The translations under genes were made by a program, and so were the position numbers. DNA of 27,601 nt from Welwitschia mirabilis (Eukaryota; Gnetophyta; Gnetopsida; Welwitschiales): contig JBOZIK010000001.1 of assembly GCA_051453625.1 (NCBI GenBank), positions 175,881,213 to 175,908,813 on the forward strand. Reading direction: 5' to 3'. The notes beneath the pieces were generated by a model. It was not told where the DNA came from. It did not search any database and worked only from the letters and a program-made list of their open reading frames with translations. Positions 19,701 through 27,601 of the stretch are shown here, piece after piece; within the stretch, counting starts at the first letter, position 1; every line of letters starts with the position of its first letter.

Positions 19701-20200
19701 TGTTGTATTATGATATTTGATTTTGTACTTTAATAGTTTAAACTTATTTTGATTTTGGTTATAAAAATAAGGTCAATGAGATATTTTGGCTTATGAAATT
19801 AAATGGTTTCAACAATCTATAAGTATATTCAACTGTGTTCTTAGAGTTCGTTGTAAAAGCAATTATGTAACCTTTGTTCAACCTTTCATGAAGGATATGC
19901 TAGTTCATAACATTTTCCATAATCAATCAAACATTATGATTTTAGATAATGGGAAAGACTGAAAGTTCATGTATAATATAGGAGTTTTATAAATTGATAC
20001 ACTCAAGTACTACAACTTTTAGAGATTACATCATGAAATAAAAGTAAAGGATAGAGGAAGAAGAGAATTCCTAGAGGTTTTATTATTCCAAACACAAGAG
20101 ATGATTGGTGTTATCATGACCTTTATTAGTAAGCATGTGAAAAATATTCCAGCTTATTTAACAATTTGTCTATCATTAAATGAAGATAAATTCAACTATG
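16702..20200. other. Unclassified AT-rich DNA between the two Tekay-like LTRs
   Basis: About 3.5 kb where gag, protease, RT and integrase of the chromovirus should be. I can find none of their motifs on either strand. Base composition is slightly less T-biased than the LTR regions, with A-rich stretches near 16880-16940. It does not resemble the other elements in the window. It could be captured host DNA, an unrelated nested insertion, or pol decayed beyond recognition. A single 105-codon minus-strand frame (17919-18236) is the only sizeable open frame. Confidence 0.45.
17919..18236 (-). CDS. Hypothetical 105-codon open frame, function unknown
   Basis: An ATG-started minus-strand frame with KVTLLEVLRDEKESIQS at the start, a Leu-rich helical middle (YLHSLRRLSQLLS), TCKREIYPVDLKSILEWLLQ and a hydrophobic end. 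The composition (charged, amphipathic helices) looks more protein-like than most chance frames here, and it reads like one exon of an alpha-helical protein. I recognise no domain. It lies in the unclassified region inside the Tekay-like element. It may be a captured gene fragment, or simply chance; I see no promoter or splice sites that settle it. Confidence 0.2.
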   Translation of the reverse strand: MKVTLLEVLRDEKESIQSTFTCFLIIRYLHSLRRLSQLLSITTCKREIYPVDLKSILEWLLQHFSVSVTYGTKLFIFLIYSHLRLTLKLNFLEKLHIIIQFHGSN

Positions 20201-20319
20201 GAAGTATAACAAGTAGAAGAAACATAAGTAAAAGCTACTTGGAATCATATGTATTGTAGTGAAGGATTAAATATTTTTATTCAAGTTTCGAGGACAAAAC
20301 CTCTTAAGGGATGCCAAAA
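20201..20319 (+). pseudogene. pol: Tekay-like chromovirus pol 3' end and pre-LTR region (remnant)
   Basis: Just before LTR 2 the sequence gives VEET and KATWNH (ATW codons at 20234-20242), resembling the VEEATWE motif of the chromodomain region at the end of chromovirus integrase. Then AAGTTTCGAGGACAAAAC (about 20284-20301) and CTCTTAAGGGATG, matching the stretch typical of Tekay/Del elements just upstream of the 3' LTR (TTCGAGGACGAAATTTC..TTAAGGGGGG). This is the only trace of chromovirus coding sequence in the window. Confidence 0.6.
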
Positions 20320-22007
20320 TATCATATCCCAAATTTTAAACAATCAGGACTTAATTTTAAAATATTTTGATAAATAAGTCAAAGAAGAATAATAATAATA
20401 CTTCATGAAAATTCTTGGATGTTTTCCTTTATAGCTAATAGCTCCATTATTGTTATTTTGTGCTTCTATTTTATTCACTTAATTGCTTATTTTAGTAAAT
20501 TCCAATATGAATTTGAAAATAAAATTATTTAATAAAGATATCTAGTTATTATTTTTTTGAATGTTATAGAAATTGTCATCATGTTATGAAATATTTTATT
20601 ATTTCTACTAAGATCTCATTTATTATTTATTAAATATGGCAAGCATAATTGTTATTTATTATACCTAGTGGCCTAGCAAGATAAGGGTATCCCCACCATA
20701 TAATCACCCTCTGTTATGAAGTTATGTATTTATATTCTTATGATCCTTCACATTCTGCCAAACCTCAATTATAAATAGGACCCTCCTTCTCCTTTTTTCT
20801 TACTTTTGTTTTTGAAGAATNNNNAGGCCTTAAAGCATTGTAATCTTCTTTGAGATCTTGAGTTCTTCTTAAAATCAATATGGTCTTATGGCTTTTCATT
20901 CCTTTTTTCATATGGTTCTATAGTATTTCCTCTAATCTCTTGTATGATTCATGCACTTTATCAATTTCTTATATGTTCTAAATAATTTTTGCATCCTTTT
21001 ACATGTCTTAAGTAAATATTTTTCTTTTGCATAAATATCCTAGCTATGATTTCTCTACTATGTTTAAAGCTTTGTTATGTGACTAAATCATGTGGCTTCA
21101 AGGGCTGGGCCACATGAAGGGCTCCTATTAGCCATGGGAGTGGCTGTCACTGATCAGAGTGTTTACCCATCTAGTTACTACATGACATGATGTCTTGTGG
21201 CTTCAAAGGGTTATCCCACCTGAAGGATCCCTATTAGCTATAGGAATGATCCTCTAGACAATGGAAAATTGACACCGCTCTGATAGGGCATACAATTCAT
21301 CAAACATTTTGTGTTTACTAAGACCTAGTTATTATACTTTGATTGTTGTATTTAATATGAGATTTAGTTATTCAATATTCTTGTGGACTCCTACTTATGC
21401 TTGAAAATGCTTTATCTTAAACCTTGTCATGGACCATACTGGGGACTATGGAGGTATAGTTCTTACACCATGCTTGTTGTGTAGAAAACACTTTGAGGAA
21501 TGAGGTAAAAGAAGTTTAAGCTGGGTGTCTTTTATGTGACTAACATGTCTAGAAAGATTATGCACTAATGGACTTATATAGGAGTTAATTCTTATGATTT
21601 TCATTTGAGAGATAATGTATTTGAGTTTCTATATGATATTTTGTAACTCTTGAGGACTGAATCTTGATCATGTATAAATGATGTTGTCTTATATACAAGC
21701 TACTAGAAAAATATTTCTAATTGTTGGTGAATTAATAATTTATTATAATAGTTTATTTTGTAATGGAATTTTCTTAGATGCTAGTTTTCTATTGATTATT
21801 ATCATTATGGTTATGAGAGTACTTCCCATAATTTTAATTATTTTGAATTAATCATTATTATTCTAGGCTACTTTTAAAAGAAGGAACATTCATTGCATCT
21901 TGGAGAAAAGGTTATATTAATTAAAGTAACATTTTTTAGTTTTTTAAAAGTTAGATATTACATTTTCAAAAGTAACGTCTTTCAATCCTAAAAGAGTGGG
22001 AGTTACA
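20320..22007 (+). mobile_element. Tekay/Del-like chromovirus LTR 2 (about 1.69 kb)
   Basis: Begins TATCATATCCCAAATTTTAAA and ends TTACA, matching LTR 1 throughout. It has a TATAAATA at 20770-20777, the 105-bp duplication at about 21091-21290, and the shared block GGACTATGGAGGTATAGTT near 21443. Four N's lie at 20821-20824. Upstream is chromovirus pol-end sequence, as for a 3' LTR, but downstream is a PBS-like site and leader, as for a 5' LTR. It therefore joins two element bodies. Confidence 0.75.
20770..20777 (+). promoter_or_regulatory. TATA box in Tekay-like LTR 2
   Basis: TATAAATA at the place equivalent to 14140-14147, with the same flanking AATTATAAATAG. Confidence 0.55.
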
Positions 22008-22010
22008 TTT

Positions 22011-22022
22011 TGGTATCAAAAT
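22011..22022 (+). promoter_or_regulatory. Degenerate tRNA-Met primer binding site after LTR 2
   Basis: TGGTATCAAAAT keeps the first eight bases of TGGTATCAGAGC. Homology to the leader after LTR 1 continues about 40 bp further (GTGAGTTTTGAA...CATTAGAAATTT), so this is a real PBS-leader junction and not chance. Confidence 0.65.
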
Positions 22023-22059
22023 ATCAAAGTGAGTTTTGAATTTTCAACATTAGAAATTT

Positions 22060-22460
22060 GGGATAAAATGAAGCTATAATAAGTACTTCAGCATTCTTAC
22101 TTAACATTTTTCAGTTTTGTCATTTAATTATCTGCATTATCCAAGCATGATATTTAATATTTCCTTTTTTTGGATGGATTTTCATTGATCTTATTTGAAT
22201 TAGATAGTTCCTATATTATAAACTTTAATTCACTTGTTAGTATAGTAACCTTAGCTTCAAGATCTGAGTTTCTAAAGATAATTTATTGCTAATATTCTTT
22301 TCTTATTCATAAGCTTTCTCACAAGTATGAAGTAATTCTTTCATTTTAATATAGACATTTCTAGTGTAATACACTCTCCAAGATTAGTAGGTACCTTTCT
22401 TAAAAATCTAAAGTTGTATCTATTAAATTATATTTATCAATTGATTTTAAACTAATATCT
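22060..22460 (-). pseudogene. gag: Possible Copia gag coiled-coil fragment, minus strand
   Basis: On the minus strand, two overlapping frames give MKELLHTCEKAYE, EKNISNKLSLETQ and LEAKVTILTSELKF, followed by ELSNSNKINENPSKK. The run of Leu/Glu/Lys heptads ending in an Asn/Ser/Lys-rich stretch resembles the coiled-coil tail of Sirevirus-type gag, which precedes protease. It has the same orientation as the truncated minus-strand Copia at 11.4-13.7 kb and lies on the far side of the Tekay insertion, so it could be its displaced upstream part. No zinc knuckle or protease is seen. The call is weak because coiled-coil composition is not diagnostic. Confidence 0.35.
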
Positions 22461-23074
22461 CTTGTGTAGTACAAATGTTATATCTTTTGTGCAAATGAGA
22501 TTAAGTTTTTTAGGTTGAAAGAATTGGATTAAAATATGCACTAAAAACTTGCTAGGTTAATTTACCCTCTAGTGGAGGTCAACTAAATCCTAAAGGGGTT
22601 GACTACACTTGAAGTTGTCAAAAGAGAAATGGACTGAACCTAGAGCAGTTAACTAAATTCTGATGGTGTTGACTAAACCTATAACTTAGAAGTTAGTATT
22701 CCTAAACCAAATGGAAAGGGACTAACAGGATTTTCATGGGGTCGACTAGACTTAAGAAGCTAATAGATAATAGTCCGAGACCAAGAAGTAAGGGGTTGAC
22801 TGGACCCAGGTGGGGTTGACAGGACTAAGGTCAACCAGACCATAATGGAGTCGATCAGACTTAGAGACATAAAAACTTGGGGTAACCAAATTTCTCTCTC
22901 TGGTAACCTGAATAACTCATGGCATTACATGGAGTTGACCGAATTTTTGTGGGGTCAATTAAATGATGCAAAAAAGAAAAATTTCTAAATGTTAATCATT
23001 AACTAGTCATTCCCTAGCCGTTTATAGTCATTGGAGGTGTAATTCATTTATAATAAACTCTACTAGCCCTCCGT

Positions 23075-23083
23075 TATAAATAT
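23075..23083 (+). promoter_or_regulatory. TATA box of Sirevirus-like LTR B
   Basis: TATAAATAT about 500 bp into the LTR, equivalent to 6130-6137 in LTR A. A TTGACC core lies just downstream at 23096. Confidence 0.55.
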
Positions 23084-23360
23084 CTATACTATCGTTGACC
23101 TAGAGATCTTTTGGAATCATTCTTATTAGGCTATATTATTGTGGATCTAAAAGATCAAGCTGTGATTTCTTATTAGTGTATCATTGTACTACTTCACATT
23201 TGACTTAAGGAGATTTATCATTGGCAAAAGCACTTCATTCTTATCAGATCTAAGAGCTTCATTATTATGGTCTACTATAGAAGAGTTTCATTCATTGTAC
23301 TACTATGAAATGTGTGATATTTGTGCAATCAAGGCATTACCACATCACTACTTCCTTGCA

Positions 23361-23470
23361 ATAGGTTGAGACTTGCCCTCTAGAAGTCTATTGTGAAGCT
23401 TGATACTTAGCCTCTAAAAGTCCATTGAGAAGGTTGAGACTTAGCCTATAAGAGTCTACTTGTAATGGTT
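23361..23470 (+). repeat. Tandem hairpin repeat in Sirevirus LTR B
   Basis: Units AGGTTGAGACTTGCCCTCTA, AAGCTTGATACTTAGCCTCT and AGGTTGAGACTTAGCCTATA, each followed by a (A)AGTC(T/C)A-type arm, with a decayed fourth unit. AGACTT...AAGTCT arms are intact in unit 1 and slightly altered in the others. The period is 33-35 bp, as in LTR A. Confidence 0.6.
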
Positions 23471-23765
23471 ACAAGTAAACCTAGAAAACCTGTTGAATAA
23501 CATAGATCTAAGATTAAGCTAGGAAGAAGCTGATCATCAAGAGTGAAGTAGTGGAGTTCTTGAATCACTATAAATCCAGTGTGCATCTAAATTGGTAGTT
23601 TATGCATTTCATTTATTACTTTTAGAATTCTATTATTTTATGCACATCCTTGAATTGGTTATTTTCATATATAAGTTATATTCTAAGTAAATTTGTTCAA
23701 TTTTATACTTAAATTTTTAAAAGAACCTATTCACCCTCCCCTCTAGAGTTCATGAGTCTATCATT

Positions 23766-23777
23766 TGGTACTAAAGT
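23766..23777 (+). promoter_or_regulatory. Degenerate tRNA-Met primer binding site of the Sirevirus
   Basis: TGGTACTAAAGT lies three bases after the LTR end. It resembles TGGTATCAGAGC with several changes. The position and the preceding CACCCTCCCCTCTAG context support the call. Confidence 0.55.
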
Positions 23778-24642
23778 AAGGTTAAGTTATTTCCTTAGAT
23801 CTTAACCAATCTAAACTTAAGACCCTTCAATAGCTACTCTTTTTGATGAGTTTTTAAGTATGTCCTCCCTAAATACCTATGCCTTTATCTATTTCTGCTG
23901 GATGGTATACGGTTATATTTTTAAATGGATTGTAGCAAGTGAAAACTCAAAAGAATTGAGTAAAAGAGATAAAAGAAATACTCCAGAAAAAGACCAAGAA
24001 AGGAGACTCTATTTTATGTCTTTTGCCTCCATACAGAATGTGCTAAACTCTTTAGTCCATGATGATGATGAAATGAGAAATGAAGATCAAGTAGATTTGG
24101 AAGATACTTGTTAAGAATTGTATCAACACTATGAAAAAATGGCTAGAAGAATAAATGACCTAAATAAAGTTATAAAATCCCTCACCAAAAAAAAGGATGA
24201 TTTAAATCAAGTTTTAAAATAGTTAAATCCAAAAACACTAACCTCACTTTGCAGGTAAAAAAAATTATCTTATTTTGTTAATAAGTTTTCAGGTGGATCC
24301 ACCAAATTGGAACAAATTCTTGGAGTTAAGAAATTGGTTGGAAGTAAATCAAGTATTAGATTCATCTCTTAGAAATCTCAATCTCAATAAAGTCAGGTAA
24401 CCATCTATAGTAATTTCCTTTCAAAGGTTACCTATCATTTCTGTGAAAAAATATGTCATTCAAAACTTATATGCAATTCTAGAAAATTAATGTTGTTTTC
24501 AAATTCAGTTAGTTCTTTTCTATTCAAGTTTATTTCCAAAAAGGATGTACCACATAAGTCTAAAAGTACTATGTGGGTAAATATTAATGATCTTAAAATT
24601 TTGTTGATTCAAATAGCTTTCAAAGTCTTAAACAGCATAAGC
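23778..24642 (+). pseudogene. gag: Sirevirus-like Copia gag, N-terminally truncated, zinc knuckle degenerate
   Basis: Gag forms the virus-like particle. An open stretch from 23860 ends at TAA 24112-24114 and the same frame continues with few stops to protease. Readable parts are RRLYFMSFASIQNVLNS, HDDDEMRNEDQVDLEDTC, then ELYQHYEKMARRINDLNKV and LTKKKDDLNQVLK. These match the acidic stretch, YDELxxAFxELYxEYEKL-like motif and coiled coil that end Sirevirus gag. FSGGSTKLEQIL follows. At 24427-24474 YHFCEKICHSKLIC corresponds to a CX2CX4HX4C knuckle whose first Cys is now Tyr. Only about 880 bp separate PBS and protease, so the capsid N-terminal half is missing. Confidence 0.65.
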
Positions 24643-24860
24643 TAGTATCTTGATAGTGGATGTTCAAGATACATGATAGAAAACAAATCTAGATTTAAAC
24701 ATCTAAGATACTTTGATGGAGGATAAGTAATTTTTAGAGACAACAAAAAAGCAAAAATAAAAGGCATTAGAAGTGTTGGTGGAGGTAACCTTCTTAGAAT
24801 TAATGAAGTTTTATATGTAAGTGGTTTAAAGCATAATTTACTAAGCATTAGCCAAATTTG
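24643..24860 (+). pseudogene. pro: Copia aspartic protease (two in-frame stops)
   Basis: The frame reads stop-YLDSGCSRYMIENKSRF, the Copia protease start WYLDSGCSRHMTG, with Trp turned to TAG at 24643-24645 and the catalytic Asp (24652-24654) and DSG kept. FDGG, a TAA, VIFRDNKKAKIKGIRSV and LLRINEVLYVSGLKHNLLSIS follow, the usual protease end (VLYVPGLKxNLLSISQLCD). It cleaves Gag-Pol in the living element. It sits in the same frame as gag and integrase, so decay here has been by substitution and not by indel. Confidence 0.85.
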
Positions 24861-25180
24861 TGACAAAGGTCACAAAGTAGTTTTTGATAAATCAAAATGT
24901 GAAATTGTACATGAAAATTCAAATGATGTGATTCTTAGAGCTAGTAGAATAGATAATGTTTATAGCATAAATCAATTGTTTTCTTTGTGTTATTCTTCTA
25001 ATGTTCCTCAAGATGAGTTATGGCATAAACTTTTAGGACATGTTAATTATGATTAATTGAAAATGATTATTTGTAAGAATATCATTAGAGGAATTCCTAA
25101 GATATACATAGAAAAACAAGAGTTATGTGAGGGTAAACAAATTAGAACCTCTTATAAAAATAAAACTCATGCTTCTACAT
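24861..25180 (+). pseudogene. int: Copia gag-pre-integrase / integrase zinc-binding region
   Basis: Continues in the protease frame: CDKGHKVVFDKSKCEIV, VYSINQLF, DELWHKLLGHVNYD, a TAA at 25054-25056 in place of a Gln codon, then LKMIICKN and KQELCEGKQIRTSYKNK. The HX(3-4)H half of the HHCC finger is intact (LWHKLLGH). The CxxC half, normally C-x-A-C-Q-x-GKQ, is reduced to CEGKQ, as if three residues were deleted, so the zinc finger cannot form. Confidence 0.8.
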
Positions 25181-25904
25181 CTATGTCATTAGAACTCATT
25201 CATATGGATTTAGTTGGACCAGTTCAAACTCAAAGTCTAGGTGGAAAATGTTATTTTCTGACCATGGTTGATGATTACTCTAGATACACCTGGATAGCCT
25301 TCTTGTCAAATAAATCTAAAGCTTATAAGCCTTGGGTTAAAATTTGCAAAAATATTTAAAATGAAAAGGATCATACCATAAAGAAAATAAGAAGTAATCA
25401 TGGTGGTGAATTTGAAAATCATTTCTTTCAAAAATATTACATTGAAAATGGTATTGATCATCAATTTTTAGCTCCAAAAACACCACAAAAAAATGGCATA
25501 GCTGAGAGAAAGAAGAGAGTTCTTTAAGAAATGGCCCAAACTATGTTAAATGATAAGGAAGTACTTAAATTCTTTTGGGCTGAAGTAGTTAGCATAGCAT
25601 ATTATATTATTAACCAAGTTTATCTCAAACCTGGTATTAATAAAACCCCTTATGAATTGTAGAATGGAAGACAACCAAATGTGTCATACTTTAAAGTCTT
25701 TGGAAGTAAATGCTATGTGCTAAAAAATAAAGAAAATTTGAGCAAGTTTGAATCAAAAGCTGATGAAGCTATCTTCTTAAGATACTCAACAAGAAGTAGA
25801 GTCTATCGTGTCTTCAACAAAAGAAGCTTAACAATAGAAGAGTCAATAACTGTGTAAATTAATGAGATTGATCCAAAAGTAAGCAATACAAATGAAGAAG
25901 AAAC
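25181..25904 (+). pseudogene. int: Copia integrase catalytic core (DD35E spacing kept, second Asp to Asn)
   Basis: The integrase core inserts cDNA into the genome. LIHMDLVGPVQ carries the first Asp (25207-25209). IRSNHGGEFEN has Asn (25396-25398) where the family has Asp. GIAERK carries the Glu (25504-25506), exactly 35 residues after the Asn, so spacing is preserved. In-frame stops lie at 25357, 25525, 25660 and 25855. FFWAEVV, KTPYEL, PNVSYFKVFGSKCYVL, FESKADEAIFLRYSTRSRVYRVFNKRSLTIEES follow, the Copia core-to-RT linker. A 675-N gap then starts. It is inactive because of the stops and the lost Asp. Confidence 0.88.
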
Positions 25905-26579
25905 NNNNNNNNNNNNNNNNNNNNNNNNNNNNNNNNNNNNNNNNNNNNNNNNNNNNNNNNNNNNNNNNNNNNNNNNNNNNNNNNNNNNNNNNNNNNNNNN
26001 NNNNNNNNNNNNNNNNNNNNNNNNNNNNNNNNNNNNNNNNNNNNNNNNNNNNNNNNNNNNNNNNNNNNNNNNNNNNNNNNNNNNNNNNNNNNNNNNNNNN
26101 NNNNNNNNNNNNNNNNNNNNNNNNNNNNNNNNNNNNNNNNNNNNNNNNNNNNNNNNNNNNNNNNNNNNNNNNNNNNNNNNNNNNNNNNNNNNNNNNNNNN
26201 NNNNNNNNNNNNNNNNNNNNNNNNNNNNNNNNNNNNNNNNNNNNNNNNNNNNNNNNNNNNNNNNNNNNNNNNNNNNNNNNNNNNNNNNNNNNNNNNNNNN
26301 NNNNNNNNNNNNNNNNNNNNNNNNNNNNNNNNNNNNNNNNNNNNNNNNNNNNNNNNNNNNNNNNNNNNNNNNNNNNNNNNNNNNNNNNNNNNNNNNNNNN
26401 NNNNNNNNNNNNNNNNNNNNNNNNNNNNNNNNNNNNNNNNNNNNNNNNNNNNNNNNNNNNNNNNNNNNNNNNNNNNNNNNNNNNNNNNNNNNNNNNNNNN
26501 NNNNNNNNNNNNNNNNNNNNNNNNNNNNNNNNNNNNNNNNNNNNNNNNNNNNNNNNNNNNNNNNNNNNNNNNNNNNNNN
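25905..26579. other. Assembly gap (675 N)
   Basis: Unread bases between the integrase linker and RT of the plus-strand Copia. The flanks resume in the same frame (mod 3) on both sides, fitting a gap of realistic size within one polyprotein. Confidence 0.9.
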
Positions 26580-27601
26580 AAGAGGTTCTATAAAAAATTT
26601 GTGTGCTCATGTTTGTTATGTTTCAAAGATAGAACCTAAGAGCTTTGAAAAAGTATAAACTCATGAAGAATGGATGTTAGCTATGTAAGAAGAGCTACAG
26701 TAGTTCAAAAGAAACATGTTTGGAAACTAGTAGAAAGACCAGAATATAAGAATATTATTGGTCCAAAACAAATTTTTAAAAACAAGTTTGATGAAGAAAA
26801 AAATGTGATCAAAAATAGAGCAAGACTTGTAGCTCAAAGCTCCAACTAAATAGAAGGCATTGATGTAGAAGATACTTTTGTAGCCTTTAAGAACTTTAAA
26901 GTTTATTAAATGGATGTAAAAAGTTCCTTTCTAAATGGATCATTAAATGAAGAAGTTTGTGTTGAATAACCTCTAGGTTTTATTGATCTATATGAATCTG
27001 TTCATGTGTACAGGTTTAAAAAATCTTTACATGAATTAAAACAAGCCCCAAGAGCATGGTATGAAAAGTTAGCTACCTTTTTAAATGAAAATGTATATGA
27101 TTGAGGAATGGTGGATAAAACTTTATTTGTGAAGAAATTGAACAATGATTTCATTATTATACAGATTTATGTAGATGATATTTTTTTAGTGCTTCAAATG
27201 AAAAGTTATCAAAAGAATTTGCAAACATTATAACCAATCACTTTGAAATGAGTATTTTTAGTAAAGTTAAAATATTTCTTAGACTTTAGATTAAGCAATA
27301 TAAAGATGGAATATTTATTTTTTAATCTAAATATATAAGAGATTTGATTAAATGATTTGATTTAGAAAATGTAAAGATAGTTAATACTTCTATGTCTACA
27401 TCATGTAAAGTATGCCTAGACGAAAATGGTAAATCAGTAGATCAAAAACTTTATAGAAGCATGATTCATAGTTTATCATGCTTAACTGCAAGTAGATCAG
27501 ATATTATGTTCAGTATTAGAGTATGTGCAAGATATCAATTTAATCCAAAAGAATCACATTTTCAAGAAGTAAAAAGGATAATCAGGTATATAAAAGAAAC
27601 A
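26580..27601 (+). pseudogene. rt: Sirevirus-like Copia reverse transcriptase and connection, broken, runs off window
   Basis: RT copies element RNA into cDNA. THEEW, LAM-stop-EEL begin it. After a one-base loss near 26714 WKLVERPEYKNIIGPKQIFK and VIKNRARLVAQ follow, then IEGIDVEDTFV. A stretch before MDVKSSFLNGSLNEEV (26910 on) is shorter than usual, with about 15-20 residues missing. KSLHELKQAPRAWYEKL and YVDDI (27168-27182, both Asp kept) follow. A frameshift at the T-run 27180-27190 moves to NEKLSKEFANIITNHFEMS, then KLYRSMIHSLSCLTASRSD and CARYQFNPKESHFQEVKRII, which is the Sirevirus-type pattern CARFQxxPKESHLxxVKRI. Stops at 26686, 26701, 26847, 26907, 26967, 27102, 27287, 27323 and 27353. 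RNase H is beyond the window. Confidence 0.88.

Larger units (their letters stand above)
22570..23762 (+). mobile_element. Sirevirus-like Copia 5' LTR, copy B
   Basis: The LTR leads directly into the plus-strand Copia genes. It carries the TTGAC/GTCAA array (22577-23100), CCGTTTATAGTCATTGG at about 23018, TATAAATAT at 23075-23083, the AGGTTGAGACTT tandem hairpin repeats (23361-23470), GAAGCTGATCATC at about 23526 and AGAACCTATTCACCC at about 23721. It ends CTATCA, just before a PBS-like site. The left edge is placed where alignment with LTR A starts; the true edge may lie up to 100 bp further left. The matching 3' LTR is beyond the window. Confidence 0.7.

Noticed and set aside
23184-23369. 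61-codon plus-strand open frame
   Set aside because: It lies within the Sirevirus LTR B between the TATA box and the hairpin repeats and is not open in LTR A.
24642-24866. 74-codon minus-strand open frame
   Set aside because: Antisense shadow of the Copia protease, whose family motifs are clear on the plus strand.
25843-26610. Open frames of 233-255 codons across the second large gap
   Set aside because: Produced by the 675-N run; the real coding sequence on both sides is the plus-strand Copia.
1-27601. tRNA, rRNA or microRNA genes
   Set aside because: No cloverleaf with conserved T-loop (GGTTCGAATC type), no rRNA blocks and no long precise foldback were seen; the only tRNA-related sites are retroelement primer binding sites.

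Overview
This window is AT-rich eukaryotic DNA made almost entirely of decayed, nested LTR retrotransposons. The lineages are typical of flowering plants: an Athila/Tat-like Ty3/gypsy family, a Tekay/Del-like chromovirus and Sirevirus/Maximus-like Copia elements. I infer an angiosperm pericentromeric or heterochromatic contig. I see no intact gene, rRNA, tRNA or CRISPR array. Every coding region that I can name is a broken retrotransposon protein. Six N-runs interrupt the sequence (1637-1736, 7192-7291, 9497-9506, 15744-16653, 20821-20824, 25905-26579).

Layout. About 0.3-3.0 kb (+) holds two diverged tandem copies of an Athila-like gag-tail/protease segment with a period near 1.33 kb. A post-protease tail, a noncoding stretch, a polypurine tract (4133-4156) and a 1.39-kb 3' LTR (4157-5550) follow. 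Directly against it lies a Sirevirus-type LTR (5551-6799), then an inverted (- strand) integrase C-terminus (6920-7191) ending at a gap. From 7292 to 10716 there is a second copy of the tail-noncoding-LTR module, whose LTR (8513-10716) is about 0.8 kb longer than its sister. 10717-11420 is unassigned. From 11421 to 13686 on the minus strand lies a Copia RNase H/RT/integrase relic, cut inside its integrase by the first Tekay-like LTR (13687-15429, with tRNA-Met-type PBS).

The Tekay interior (15430-20319) contains a 910-N gap, a CA/TA microsatellite and more than 3 kb of unclassified DNA. Only the last ~100 bp of a chromovirus pol region is recognisable. The second Tekay LTR (20320-22007) is also followed by PBS-like sequence, so this is a rearranged tandem structure and not a simple two-LTR element. 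After a short minus-strand region that resembles Copia gag coiled coil, a plus-strand Sirevirus begins: LTR (about 22570-23762), degenerate PBS, truncated gag, protease, integrase (DD35E spacing kept, second Asp changed to Asn) and RT, running off the window end.

The most informative features are these. In the plus-strand Copia, fourteen stop codons whose ancestral residue can be judged all fit C-to-T or G-to-A decay of Gln, Trp or Arg codons. Both Sirevirus LTRs carry arrays of TTGAC/GTCAA cores. The Athila-like family carries a fourfold GATGA palindrome motif. The two tandem proteases have lost different active-site residues. I do not see a new functional system; the interest lies in how these elements decayed, nested and kept their regulatory repeats.
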